IMG/VR virus record: IMGVR_UViG_3300021093_000047 | Coordinates: 1-64,000 of that record | Source: a virus | DNA: 64,000 nucleotides | Direction: 5' to 3' (one strand) | In this document: positions 1-8,868 of the stretch, in pieces | Position numbering within the stretch: the stretch's first letter is position 1 | Layout of the letters: each line of letters begins with the position of its first letter | Notes under the pieces: generated by a model | The model's database searches: none | What the model saw: the letters and a program-made list of their open reading frames with translations, nothing else | What the model was told of the DNA's origin: nothing | Position numbers and translations under genes: made by a program

Positions 1-137
1 CCCTTCTTTTCCTTTACTCTTTCATCAGTGTCAATACCTACACACAAATAGTCACCAAGACTTTTTGCATAGTTCAAAAGTTCAAGGTGACCTCTATGTA
101 GAATATCAAATGTTCCGTTTACAAAAACTGTTTTCAT
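1..137 (-). CDS. Cytidylyltransferase-fold nucleotidyltransferase (partial, N-terminus only)
   Basis: The first 45 codons of a gene that runs off the left edge. The visible product opens with a beta strand ([11 protein letters not shown]) followed by HRGH at residues 14-17, the HxGH nucleotide-binding motif of the cytidylyltransferase superfamily (RfaE/HldE C-terminal adenylyltransferase, TagD-type glycerol-3-phosphate cytidylyltransferase). Such enzymes activate a sugar or polyol phosphate by joining it to CMP or AMP. The ATG overlaps the TGA of the upstream carbamoyltransferase gene (ATGA), so the two are translationally coupled. Together with the GT9 glycosyltransferase next door, activation of heptose-1-phosphate is the likeliest role (inference); TagD-like or pantetheine-phosphate activity cannot be excluded from this fragment. 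Confidence 0.8.
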   Translation of the reverse strand, partial: MKTVFVNGTFDILHRGHLELLNYAKSLGDYLCVGIDTDERVKEKK

Positions 138-1846
138 TTATTTGGAAAATATATAATTTTTTTTATTTCTGGTAGATACAAATATTCAATTTCACTGTTT
201 CTCATAGTTTTAAATGCATCATCTATATTTTCTACCATTGTATCACCAGCAAGATTGAATGAAGTATTAAAAAGTATAGGAACTTTAGTTAATTCATAAA
301 ACTCTGATATAAGATTATAGTAATTTTTATTTTGTTCTTTTTTGAGAGTTTGAATTCTACATGTTCCATCAACATGAGTAATTGCTGGAATTTTATCTTG
401 CTTTTCTTTCAATACATCAACAGCATACATCATATAGGGACTCTCATCAAGTCTATCCATATCAAACCAATCTGATGCATGTTCTAATAAGACAGTTCCA
501 GCAAAAGGTCTAAAATACTCTCTTCTTTTTACTTTATTTACAATATCTTTTCCATTAGAAACTCTAGGGTCAAATAATATTGAACGATTCCCTAATGCTC
601 TAGGACCTGATTCAGACTTTCCTTGTGCAATTGCAACAATGTTTCCTTGGACCAAAAGGTTTGCCACATCTTTAGGTGTTACTTTGTATTCAAATTCATT
701 ATTTGAAAGATTATATTGATATGTTAAACTTTGTCCCAAGTAGATATTATCATATTTTAAATTTGAATTTGGATTTACTTTTTGTATTAATTCAAAAGCA
801 GCACCTAAAGAAATACCAGAATCTGAAGATACTGGTTCTACAAAAAGATTAACATCTTTTGGTAAAGATTTTAATAGTTTATAATTTGCTACACAGTTTA
901 AAGCACATCCTCCTGTTAAAATTAAATTTCTAGAATTTGAAAGTGATAATGCTTTTTTGCATAGATTTATTAGATAATCTTCATATTCATTTTGTATTTT
1001 ATATGCAAGGTTTTGTCTTCTTCTTTCTAGTTCTTTATTACCATAATTAGCAGTCCCAGATAAAATCTTAATATCATCAGAGCACCAATGTGAATCGGAT
1101 GCTTCAATATAATCATATCCTTTTAAAATTATTCCAATATTTTCTACATTATGATAATTAATTATTCCACATCTTTCAAATAATCCACCATCTTTTGTTA
1201 ATATTGATTTTATATTTGAGTCTTCTTGTCCATATGGGGCAAGACCCATAGTTTTTCCACATTCTAAACTACCCCATCCCAACCATTCCGTAACTGCCGA
1301 ATAAACCATTCCAGCACCAATAACTTTTTGTTTTTTTACATAGTTTGGTACTAATGTTTTTCTTTTATTTGTGACTTCCTCATTCGGCATTCCAAAAATT
1401 GATTGTTGCAAAATTTTTAAGGCACAATCTTTTTTTGCTTCAAAAATAGTTTCATTTTCTTTTCCATAATCATAATCTGCTCCTGCCCCATCAATGACAA
1501 CAATTGTAGCATCATCAAAATTTGAATGCTTATAAGCACAATGTGCATGTAGATGGTGATGAGGAGATGGAGTAGAATAGTTTAAAACGACTATTCCACA
1601 AACATACTGAAGATATTTTACATATACTGTTGGGTCTGTATTAAAATCCCAAAGGTAAGTAAAGCAACAATAATCAATAACTTTAGTATATTCTTTTACT
1701 AAAGATAATCCATGAAGAGGAAATTTATCATTCTTTATATGAGTTAATCTCTCTTCTTCAAGATGAAGAACAATTTCATCATCTTTAAATAAAGTTATTG
1801 ATGCATCATGATGAATATTGAATGATAAAATCCACATAGTCATCAT
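134..1846 (-). CDS. NodU/CmcH-type carbamoyltransferase, copy A
   Basis: A 570-aa member of the NodU/CmcH/TobZ O-carbamoyltransferase family, which moves the carbamoyl group of carbamoyl phosphate to a hydroxyl group through a carbamoyl-adenylate. Visible motifs: LEEERL near residue 30, a histidine-rich metal site ([10 protein letters not shown]) around residues 96-105, [12 protein letters not shown] around 313, SGISLGAAF around 345, [16 protein letters not shown] around 415 (the YrdC-like ATP/carbamoyl site), and [10 protein letters not shown] near 530. The length is typical of the family. The start is one of three clustered ATGs (MMTM); no Shine-Dalgarno sequence decides between them. It lies 2 bp after its tandem paralogue and overlaps the nucleotidyltransferase. 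The substrate is not visible: a surface sugar is favoured by the neighbours, a modified DNA base is the alternative. Confidence 0.9.
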   Translation of the reverse strand: MMTMWILSFNIHHDASITLFKDDEIVLHLEEERLTHIKNDKFPLHGLSLVKEYTKVIDYCCFTYLWDFNTDPTVYVKYLQYVCGIVVLNYSTPSPHHHLHAHCAYKHSNFDDATIVVIDGAGADYDYGKENETIFEAKKDCALKILQQSIFGMPNEEVTNKRKTLVPNYVKKQKVIGAGMVYSAVTEWLGWGSLECGKTMGLAPYGQEDSNIKSILTKDGGLFERCGIINYHNVENIGIILKGYDYIEASDSHWCSDDIKILSGTANYGNKELERRRQNLAYKIQNEYEDYLINLCKKALSLSNSRNLILTGGCALNCVANYKLLKSLPKDVNLFVEPVSSDSGISLGAAFELIQKVNPNSNLKYDNIYLGQSLTYQYNLSNNEFEYKVTPKDVANLLVQGNIVAIAQGKSESGPRALGNRSILFDPRVSNGKDIVNKVKRREYFRPFAGTVLLEHASDWFDMDRLDESPYMMYAVDVLKEKQDKIPAITHVDGTCRIQTLKKEQNKNYYNLISEFYELTKVPILFNTSFNLAGDTMVENIDDAFKTMRNSEIEYLYLPEIKKIIYFPNK

Positions 1847-1848
1847 GT

Positions 1849-3531
1849 TTAATTGGGAATATAAACAAGTTTTTGAATTTCTGGTAGGTACATATATTCA
1901 ATATCACTCTGTTTTAAAGTATTAACACCATCTTCAACAGTTTCAACTAGAGGATCACCACCAAGATTGAAACTAGTATTGAACAGAATTGGAACTTCAC
2001 TTAACTTCTCAAAAGCATCAATGAGATTATAATAATGTTGATTTTGTTCAGGAGTTACAGTCTGAATGCGGCAAGTTCCATCAACGTGAATGACCGAAGG
2101 AATTTTATCTTCAACACCATCTTGACACTTTACTGCATACATCATGTGTGGAGTTTCATCACGACCAGTTAGGTCAAACCAATCATGTACACATTCTTTC
2201 TTGATAGTACATGCAAATGGACGGAACCATTCACGACGTTTTACTGTATTTACGATATCTTTACCGTCTTTAATAGTTGGATCAAACAAGATAGAACGGT
2301 TGCCCAAAGCACGAGGACCACCCTCAGAACGACCTTGGTACATAGTAACAATATTTCCTTCACGGATTAGTTTCGCAACTTCATCATATGAAGTATCAGT
2401 TACTTCAAGACCATCTAGAGCATCTTCATAGGTATCAGGGTTGTATTGAGGACCATAATAAACAGAAGCTTGTTTTAGAGGAGTTTTGTTTGATGTTACT
2501 TTATGCCAAACATATTTTGCACCTCCAATTGATGTTCCACCATCATGGGAAATTGGTTCACAATAGATATTCAAATCTGGGAACTCTTTCCAATACTTGT
2601 AATTGGCAACACAGTTTAGGCCATATCCACCACAGATAACAATATTTTTCTCTCCAGTTTCTTCATGTGCTTTACGAATCAGTTCGACCATTCTATCCGA
2701 AGTTGCTTCTTGAATAGCATATGCCATGTCCTTTTGAATTTCTGTATACTCATTTCTTTTATGATTTTCTACATCATTCATCAAAACTTCATATCTTCCA
2801 ACATTTATTTTTGCAGCATTTGGATATGTGGGGATAATTACTTCTCTGTTTCCCCATCCATTAGTGAAGAATTTAGGAAGTGTGTCATTAGGTTTTCCGT
2901 AAGGGGCAAGACCCATTAGTTTACCTGCTTCAATAGCAGGGAATCCACAATATTCAGTGACTGCTTCATACATTTTTGTATGACCAGGATACTCAGTAAT
3001 AAAAACTCCATCACTTACTTGATTGCATCCAATTGGTGCTTTTGTTCCTAAGTGTTTATAAACTACTTCAAAATTGTTTGGATATGATGCTTGGAAAATA
3101 GTTTCAAATTCAAATACAACATCATCCACACCCTCAAATTTGAGAAAACTTCCAGCACCATCAGCAATTACACAAGCAGCAGTTTCAAATCCTGAGTTAT
3201 AAAAACCACAAGCAGCGTGCATTTCGTGATGGACTGTATCAATGAAATGAACTTCAAAGTCAAATTTTTTCTTTGCAAGTTTTCTTACCCATCCATGATA
3301 CAGGTCTTCTCCAGTCCAATCCAATTGTGGACCATGCCTGTGGGTATGGCAAACAACCAAATGGTCAATATGGTCTACGTAATCAAATACCTTTTCAAGC
3401 CCCAATAGTGGAGAACCATCATATTTAAATTTGGACAATCTTTCTTCTTCTAGATAGAAAATAACTTCACCATCTTTTAAAAGAGTTGTGCTTCCATTAT
3501 GTCCACGAGCACATGCTGCAATAATAGTCAT
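1849..3531 (-). CDS. NodU/CmcH-type carbamoyltransferase, copy B
   Basis: A 560-aa carbamoyltransferase, clearly paralogous to the gene 2 bp downstream; the two align along their whole length. It has LEEERL near residue 28, the metal-site histidines in HHEMHAACGF around 103-112, [12 protein letters not shown] around 302, [16 protein letters not shown] around 406 and FNTSFNLGGDPLVE near the C-terminus. The ATG follows a good Shine-Dalgarno (GAGGAG, 6 nt away). The base composition looks a little less AT-rich than copy A, so the pair has diverged or one copy arrived separately. Either the two copies act on different acceptors or they form one heteromeric enzyme; the sequence does not tell. Confidence 0.9.
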   Translation of the reverse strand: MTIIAACARGHNGSTTLLKDGEVIFYLEEERLSKFKYDGSPLLGLEKVFDYVDHIDHLVVCHTHRHGPQLDWTGEDLYHGWVRKLAKKKFDFEVHFIDTVHHEMHAACGFYNSGFETAACVIADGAGSFLKFEGVDDVVFEFETIFQASYPNNFEVVYKHLGTKAPIGCNQVSDGVFITEYPGHTKMYEAVTEYCGFPAIEAGKLMGLAPYGKPNDTLPKFFTNGWGNREVIIPTYPNAAKINVGRYEVLMNDVENHKRNEYTEIQKDMAYAIQEATSDRMVELIRKAHEETGEKNIVICGGYGLNCVANYKYWKEFPDLNIYCEPISHDGGTSIGGAKYVWHKVTSNKTPLKQASVYYGPQYNPDTYEDALDGLEVTDTSYDEVAKLIREGNIVTMYQGRSEGGPRALGNRSILFDPTIKDGKDIVNTVKRREWFRPFACTIKKECVHDWFDLTGRDETPHMMYAVKCQDGVEDKIPSVIHVDGTCRIQTVTPEQNQHYYNLIDAFEKLSEVPILFNTSFNLGGDPLVETVEDGVNTLKQSDIEYMYLPEIQKLVYIPN

Positions 3532-3541
3532 AGTTTACTCC

Positions 3542-4702
3542 TCAAACTGTTTTCATTGTGTCCATAAATCCTAATGATTTTTTATTTCCATTAGATTTGA
3601 TGCCATTCTCTTCTAGGACTGCATCTATTGAATTAAGTGCTTTTTTTGTTTGCTCCGATGATGCTCCAGTAAGTTGAGGTGCTTGTTCCAACTTTGCGGG
3701 AGGCATACCACAAGATGCTTGTTGCTGTTCCATTGTTGGAAGAACAACAGAATCAGTCTTCTTTACATAATATCTATTCATCAATTTATCGACCGACTGA
3801 AGAATGACCGACTCAACTTTGTCATTCATTGCCATAATACCATCATTTGTTCTGCCACTTACTTCATCCATTGTAATACGAATTGGATCGTAGATTCTTA
3901 GACCTTCACCCATATCAAGAACTTCAAATTTATCACAATTTGGATAACTGATATTTTCTTTACAGGTTGCCCCAACTATAACTACAGCAGGAATATCCAA
4001 AGAATATGCCATATGCTGACCAACAGAATCGCACCCAATGAAAAGATCTGACTCTGCAATAATACCTGCCCATTGTCGTAAGTCAATACCTCTTGGGCAA
4101 GCAACTGGGTCTTTACAACCTTCTTTCTGGAAGTCTAGTTCAACTTCCCCCATATAAATTACGGAATATTTCTTTTGTAGTTTTTTTATGATTGATACAA
4201 CGTTAGTAAATTCAAAACTTCTACCACTAGAATCAGTAATGAAATTGCCCATCACCTGAGTTCCACGTCCAAATGGTTGGAAGACTACAACTTTTTCTTT
4301 CTTTGTTTTTTGCTTAACTTCCTCTACTACAAATTTACCATTAATCATTTCTTGTCTAGAAAGTTTAATGGTCGGTTTTTGAAGTTCTCGAACGCCTTTA
4401 TCATTGATTTGAATATCAAAAGCCTGAGATAGGTTACACTTTTGATTATAGTATTCCCAGATACGATATGGTTCTGTTGTAACGATGTCCATATCCTTCA
4501 GTTTATCTCTGAAGAGATTTTTGTGCCAATGGTCGTAAACTTTTTGGAAAAGAGTTGGGTGTCCTTTGAAGAAATCTGTGCCTCCTTCGCAGACAATCAA
4601 AAAGTCTTTATCTGGGTTTTCTTCTTGGTATTTTTCAAATGCTGGTATCGAGCAAATCACTCTGCCTGCCCCACCATTTACAAAAAATGCTTTTGATCTC
4701 AT
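3542..4702 (-). CDS. GT9-like (heptosyltransferase-type) glycosyltransferase
   Basis: A 386-aa protein with the two-Rossmann GT-B layout of family 9 (ADP-heptose:LPS heptosyltransferases, WaaF/WaaC). The N-terminal domain begins FFVNGGAGRVICSIPAFEKY, the usual glycine-rich loop followed by an acceptor-side helix. The C-terminal domain starts at VVVFQPFGRG and carries WAGIIAESDLFIGCDSVGQH, the family's donor-binding stretch in which a D/SxxxH pattern contacts the nucleotide sugar. The last ~80 residues (after LMNRYYVKK) are a polar, Q/P-rich tail not needed for the fold. The gene is separated from the fibre genes by a strong terminator and begins a three- or four-gene modification cassette. 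Likely acts on host or virion surface glycan; the actual sugar is unknown. Confidence 0.75.
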   Translation of the reverse strand: MRSKAFFVNGGAGRVICSIPAFEKYQEENPDKDFLIVCEGGTDFFKGHPTLFQKVYDHWHKNLFRDKLKDMDIVTTEPYRIWEYYNQKCNLSQAFDIQINDKGVRELQKPTIKLSRQEMINGKFVVEEVKQKTKKEKVVVFQPFGRGTQVMGNFITDSSGRSFEFTNVVSIIKKLQKKYSVIYMGEVELDFQKEGCKDPVACPRGIDLRQWAGIIAESDLFIGCDSVGQHMAYSLDIPAVVIVGATCKENISYPNCDKFEVLDMGEGLRIYDPIRITMDEVSGRTNDGIMAMNDKVESVILQSVDKLMNRYYVKKTDSVVLPTMEQQQASCGMPPAKLEQAPQLTGASSEQTKKALNSIDAVLEENGIKSNGNKKSLGFMDTMKTV

Positions 4703-4756
4703 TTTATCGCCTCAAACAAATGATGATGTTTTAATTATACAATTTTATTTATTATA

Positions 4757-4781
4757 CAAAAAAGGGAGGGGTTTCCTCCCT
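4757..4781 (-). terminator. Rho-independent terminator after the fibre/adhesin block
   Basis: Read on the minus strand, the hairpin AGGGAGG - AACC - CCTCCCT (7-bp, G/C-rich stem) is followed at once by a run of six T. It lies 36 bp past the stop of the 4817-5695 gene and so ends the late fibre operon before the glycosyltransferase gene. Confidence 0.85.
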
Positions 4782-4816
4782 CCTTTATTCTAACAGTTTA
4801 AAATTAAAACAGTCAA

Positions 4817-5695
4817 TTATTCGTTTTCTGATTCTTCTGTATTTTCTTCTTCTGCTGAATCACTAATTTGTTGTGGTTCTATAGTTGAGATATCAATTTC
4901 TTTTCCATCTCTATATGGTTTACCATCAACATACTCAACTGGACCTTCTGGTTTTGGAGGTGCTTCTGTTCCTGTTTTGTTATCAATACCAAATGCATTT
5001 CCATTTGATGCACTCCAATTATCCAATCCCATTGGATTCGATGGGAATGGAACCATCCAAGGAGTATCTAAATAATCTGCATATTTAACTGTAACATTAT
5101 CAAGAGCAGTTAAATATGCTGCCCATTTTGTCTTTTGTGTGGAAGTAAATCCAGTTGTTTCTGCTTTTTTTTCTAGTTTTTTGATTGACTCTAATGCATA
5201 CAAAAGTTCTTCTTTTGTAATATGTGGTTTTTTCCATGGGAATGGTTTTTTCCATTCTTTAGTTTCGAAATCAAATTCAACCTCTCCCACTTCAATTGTT
5301 TTATTTGGATATGGTGGATTTGGTCTAGTATAAAATGGTTCTGTCTCTCCATCCAAAGTATACGTCTTATGTGGTATTTCGTCTATAGATGGACCTATTG
5401 AATTACCAACAACTGCTGCTAAAAGTAAGGGTTCTTCTTCTACGTCAATCAAGGCATAATCATATCCTAAACCAGAGAAAGTATCTGCAGCTGCGTCATT
5501 TTCTTCTCTAGTTCTATCATCCTCATATAACATCCAACCCAACATACTATTAATTTTTTTGGTATCTTTAAGTATCATAACATAAACTTTATCTGGACCT
5601 TCATAAGTCCATTCAGCAGTCAGACCAAGTTTATTTGTTTGTAGCAAATAATCGTCTGGTATATTATATGTGAATTTTTTAGTCGTTTTTGCCAT
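4817..5695 (-). CDS. Tail-fibre assembly-chaperone-like protein (tentative)
   Basis: A 292-aa protein of no certain family. The N-terminal ~100 residues are mixed alpha/beta. The middle contains PNPPYPNKTIEVGEVEFDF and then a helical stretch ending WAAYLTALDNVTVKYADYLD followed by PWMVPFPSNP (residues ~195-228). This W-x2-Y-x3-L ... aromatic-P-x-P arrangement resembles the end of tail fibre assembly (Tfa/Caudo_TAP) proteins. The C-terminus is very acidic and low-complexity. It follows three adhesin-like genes directly, where T4 relatives place chaperones or gp38-like tips. The ATG is preceded by an AGGAGAAAGG ribosome-binding site. The function is inference from pattern and position. Confidence 0.6.
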   Translation of the reverse strand: MAKTTKKFTYNIPDDYLLQTNKLGLTAEWTYEGPDKVYVMILKDTKKINSMLGWMLYEDDRTREENDAAADTFSGLGYDYALIDVEEEPLLLAAVVGNSIGPSIDEIPHKTYTLDGETEPFYTRPNPPYPNKTIEVGEVEFDFETKEWKKPFPWKKPHITKEELLYALESIKKLEKKAETTGFTSTQKTKWAAYLTALDNVTVKYADYLDTPWMVPFPSNPMGLDNWSASNGNAFGIDNKTGTEAPPKPEGPVEYVDGKPYRDGKEIDISTIEPQQISDSAEEENTEESENE

Positions 5696-5720
5696 AATAC
5701 TTAACCTTTCTCCTGTTTTT

Positions 5721-5728
5721 TATTTATT
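5721..5728 (-). promoter_or_regulatory. Candidate T4-type late promoter (AATAAATA)
   Basis: One mismatch to the T4 late -10 octamer TATAAATA, 25 bp upstream of the ATG at 5695, in the short gap between two late genes. Confidence 0.4.
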
Positions 5729-5737
5729 TAAATCTAA

Positions 5738-6697
5738 TTAAACATATCTTACGGTTACACGTACTGCACCTGCCCAACCAGGATTTCCACAGCAACAACC
5801 ACCCCCACATACAGTTGCAGAAGCACCACCCAAACCAGGAACATAATTGTGGTCAATATAACCACCAAAACCCAAATTACCTGCTGCCCATGATTGATTC
5901 CAATTTCCGCAAGTAGAATTTTCACATTGGTGTGATGAGACCCAACCACCTTTTTGGTTTACTAATCCTCCTGGATAAGCAATGTGGTACATGTTCCAGC
6001 AACGGTTTTGGTGACAGAATAAACCATAAGCACCAGGAACACCAAATGCCCCGCCATCTGCACCAAAATAACGAGCACAGCAACCAACACATGAAGTATT
6101 GAGACCCACAACGTTACCAGTTCCACCAAATCCCTCAGAAGCTCCTATTGCGGTCTTCCAATAGCACTTATTACCACAGAACTGAGTAATACAGAAAGAG
6201 CAACCTCCCCATCCACCTTCAGCATAAAAACCAGTAAGTCCAGTTCCAGTTACTGTAGTGCATTCACCTCTTAAACCAGTATCATTAGGAACTTTACATG
6301 TTGGTGAACCAATTCTAAAGACATATGGTGTTCCAGATGCTACACCAACAACGGTTTTGAATGCATAAGCACCCGATCCTCCAGGAATTCCGTAAGCACA
6401 GCAGCAAGCACCTGCTCCACCGCCACCAGCACCCCAAATTTCAAAGGTAATTGCAGTTGTACCTGCTCCAGGATATGAAGGAACTTTCCAGCAACAATAT
6501 ACAAAATTGTTAAAACCCATCGTAAAGTCACCTGCTGGTGCTTGACAACAAGTGGTTTCGTAACTACCGTCGGTATTACCGCACATGTGTGCCATGAAAT
6601 AAGTTACTTGACCCTCTCGAAGTCTTCCAATTCCACCTGAATGTATTCCTGTAAAATTTGGTTCTGCTGAACCCAACAGAGTTCTAAGATTTGCCAT
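5738..6697 (-). CDS. Glycine/cysteine-rich adhesin-like virion protein, paralogue 1
   Basis: A 319-aa protein with about 25 cysteines (nearly 8%) and very high glycine. It opens MANLRTLL, like its two neighbours. A beta strand FEIWGAGGGG around residue 84 leads into a CCC motif and GGSGAYAFK; later come YAEGGWGG, FGADGGAFGVPG, AYPGGLVNQKGG, and the end GGGCCCGNPGWAGAVRVTVRY. The aromatic strand followed by polyglycine is seen in glycine-rich domains of phage tail-associated proteins, and glycine-rich motifs build the receptor-binding tip of T-even gp38 adhesins. A receptor-binding or fibre-tip role is inferred. The cysteine clusters (CC, CCC) are unusual for a phage capsid part and could bind metal or form disulphides after release. 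Confidence 0.8.
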   Translation of the reverse strand: MANLRTLLGSAEPNFTGIHSGGIGRLREGQVTYFMAHMCGNTDGSYETTCCQAPAGDFTMGFNNFVYCCWKVPSYPGAGTTAITFEIWGAGGGGAGACCCAYGIPGGSGAYAFKTVVGVASGTPYVFRIGSPTCKVPNDTGLRGECTTVTGTGLTGFYAEGGWGGCSFCITQFCGNKCYWKTAIGASEGFGGTGNVVGLNTSCVGCCARYFGADGGAFGVPGAYGLFCHQNRCWNMYHIAYPGGLVNQKGGWVSSHQCENSTCGNWNQSWAAGNLGFGGYIDHNYVPGLGGASATVCGGGCCCGNPGWAGAVRVTVRYV

Positions 6698-6719
6698 TTT
6701 TAATATTTCCTCTTAAAGG

Positions 6720-6727
6720 TATTTATC
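6720..6727 (-). promoter_or_regulatory. Candidate T4-type late promoter (GATAAATA)
   Basis: One mismatch to TATAAATA, 22 bp upstream of the ATG at 6697, overlapping the stop codon of the preceding adhesin-like gene. Confidence 0.4.
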
Positions 6728-7685
6728 TATAGGTGATTCTAATTAGACCAGCTGTTCCAGGTGCAGAAATACAGCAACCACCCGCACATGTAGTTACAGA
6801 AGGATGCCCTGAACCTCTCATTCCCATACTACAGTTACTATTTCCAGGCCATTCACCTAACCAACATTGTGCTCTTTCATTGCAGCAAGCATTTCCTGGA
6901 TTTCTGTGAATAATATATCTTACTTCTTTATCACGGACTCCACCTGGTTGAGGAATACCAAGTCTTACGAAACAGTTATTTCCACAAATACAATCTACAC
7001 GGAACCATCCCATTCTTCCAGGAACACCAAAATCTGCTCCATAATAGCAAGCACAATCACAAGCTCTACAACTACCAGGAACTGGATCTAATGAATAGCA
7101 ACCCAATGAACCTCTTGGTGTTGTTCCAGTTGTTCCTCCAGGACCATATGTTCCAGTTAAATTAGCACCATGCTCATTATAGAAAATAAAGCAACATGTT
7201 CTACCTGGCATTCCGCCTTCAGCACAGAAGTTAGTGAGACCACATCCAGTTATCCATGTTTTGCATCCAGTAGCACCTAAGCAGGATGATGAGCAAGTTG
7301 TTGTTGGACCAAGGCACCATAGATAACAAAGACCACCTAAGGTTTCTAGTCCCATGTCTCTTGCACAAAGTGTTTTCATTGCATATGCACCTGAACCACT
7401 TGGAGTTCCTTGCATACAGCAACATGATCCTGCACCACCTCCTCCACCACCCCAAATGTGGAATTGGACGGTAGTTACTCCAGGATAGACACAAAATCCA
7501 CCACACCACTGCCTGTAACTGGTATCACAGGAATTAAGCCAACAGCCTCCACCAAAAAATGTATCAAAACCATCTACAAGAGTATTGCCCCATCCATTTC
7601 CCCATTGGGTGGAACGGAATCCGCACACTCTTTGTTGGAGTTCAACTTGATTTTCTGTATTTAATAATTCTCTTAATCTAGCCAT
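6723..7685 (-). CDS. Glycine/cysteine-rich adhesin-like virion protein, paralogue 2
   Basis: A 320-aa protein starting MARLRELL at 7685. The reading frame is open for 60 more codons upstream, but those overlap the neighbouring gene, whereas the chosen ATG has an AGGAG box 7 nt upstream and matches the paralogues' MANLR start. Same architecture: FHIWGGGGGGAGSCCC near residue 80, GSGAYAMK, AEGGMPG, GADFGVPGRMG, PQPGGV and a C-terminal AGGCCI...GTAGLIRITYR. The order of the blocks matches paralogues 1 and 3 while the stretches between differ in length and sequence, as expected for variable receptor-contact loops on a conserved scaffold. Confidence 0.8.
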   Translation of the reverse strand: MARLRELLNTENQVELQQRVCGFRSTQWGNGWGNTLVDGFDTFFGGGCWLNSCDTSYRQWCGGFCVYPGVTTVQFHIWGGGGGGAGSCCCMQGTPSGSGAYAMKTLCARDMGLETLGGLCYLWCLGPTTTCSSSCLGATGCKTWITGCGLTNFCAEGGMPGRTCCFIFYNEHGANLTGTYGPGGTTGTTPRGSLGCYSLDPVPGSCRACDCACYYGADFGVPGRMGWFRVDCICGNNCFVRLGIPQPGGVRDKEVRYIIHRNPGNACCNERAQCWLGEWPGNSNCSMGMRGSGHPSVTTCAGGCCISAPGTAGLIRITYR

Positions 7686-7698
7686 TTGAAATCTCCTA

Positions 7699-8838
7699 TT
7701 AACCGTAAGTGATACGAACCATTCCAGAATGTCCTGGACCACCACAATAGCAGTTTCCACCTTCTGAAGAAGCTGATCTTCCACCCAACCCAACAATACC
7801 TTCTTCTGCACGTAGAGAACTATGTCCAAAGTAATCTGAGAATCTATACTGGGAAGAATCTGCACCAGAAAGATTCATAGATTGATATCTATATGGAAGA
7901 TAACCACCTCTAGTATTAATTAGTCCACCAGGGAATGGATGATACTGAACAATCATGCACCAGTCCATTGCTTGATTGCATGGTGAACCTAACAGTCCAG
8001 GAAGACCTCTTGCTCCACCATCAGCACCAAAGAAGGGAGCACAGTAAGCACATTGATTAGTACAAATACCACCAAAGCAAGGATTGAGAGCATGACCATA
8101 AGAAACTCTACGTCCATTTGACCCAAAGGTAGTTCCAGCACCAATTAAATCATATTGGAGTCTTGTTACGTCTTGATATTCAAGTGGATAATGTCCAATA
8201 CCACCACCAGGAGTAAAGCAAGAAAATCCACAATTTCCCCAATGACCACCACAAGCTTCACACATGTGTCCACCAAAAGGCATTGCTTGGCTTTCATTAC
8301 ATGAGTGACAATAATCACATATGCAATACATTTCAAAAGTGCTTTCTCTGTTCATACAGTTTGAACAGAATGATGCACCACCAAAACCACCTTCCGCACA
8401 GAAGTTATTCAATCCATATCCAACTACAAATGACTTACATCCACGAGAACCCCACTGGGCTGGGTTGCAACAAGAAGCAGATGCGGCACATATTTCGTAT
8501 GATTGTCCACCTAAATCAAATCCAGTGCAAATGCACTTATATGCATAAGCACCCGATCCTCCAGGAGTTCCCCACATGCAACAGCAAGTGCCAGGTCCTC
8601 CACCACCTCCTCCCCAAATTTCAAACTTGATAAAGGTAGTTCCCGCTGGTGGTCTCCAAACATAGCATTCAAAATATCTATGTCTATTTACAGCACAATG
8701 GGTTCTGAATTGTACTTGATGATACTCAGAACCAGGAAAACTAATAGGTGTTGTTGGGACCGTACTGATTCCTGTTGTTTGGAATGACGCAATTTGTTGT
8801 TGGTCAGTATAACTAATTAAATCTCTTAAATTTGCCAT
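7699..8838 (-). CDS. Glycine/cysteine-rich adhesin-like virion protein, paralogue 3
   Basis: A 379-aa protein, first of the three tandem paralogues to be transcribed, beginning MANLRDLI after a GGGGAG box. It carries FEIWGGGGGGPGTCCC around residue 74, GGSGAYAYK, FCAEGGFGGASFC, a long cysteine- and histidine-rich insert (CICDYCHSCNE, CEACGGHWGNCG) absent from the shorter paralogues, FGADGGARGLPG, PFPGGLINTRGG and the C-terminal GPGHSGMVRITY. The 60-residue insert explains its extra length. It probably forms a homologous or alternative fibre tip. Confidence 0.8.
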   Translation of the reverse strand: MANLRDLISYTDQQQIASFQTTGISTVPTTPISFPGSEYHQVQFRTHCAVNRHRYFECYVWRPPAGTTFIKFEIWGGGGGGPGTCCCMWGTPGGSGAYAYKCICTGFDLGGQSYEICAASASCCNPAQWGSRGCKSFVVGYGLNNFCAEGGFGGASFCSNCMNRESTFEMYCICDYCHSCNESQAMPFGGHMCEACGGHWGNCGFSCFTPGGGIGHYPLEYQDVTRLQYDLIGAGTTFGSNGRRVSYGHALNPCFGGICTNQCAYCAPFFGADGGARGLPGLLGSPCNQAMDWCMIVQYHPFPGGLINTRGGYLPYRYQSMNLSGADSSQYRFSDYFGHSSLRAEEGIVGLGGRSASSEGGNCYCGGPGHSGMVRITYG

Positions 8839-8868
8839 TTTATATCTCCCCTAATTTTTTGGCAATTA

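Noticed and set aside
7686-7865. 60-codon N-terminal extension of adhesin paralogue 2
   Set aside because: It overlaps the end of paralogue 3 in another frame, whereas the internal ATG has a ribosome-binding site and matches the paralogues' start.
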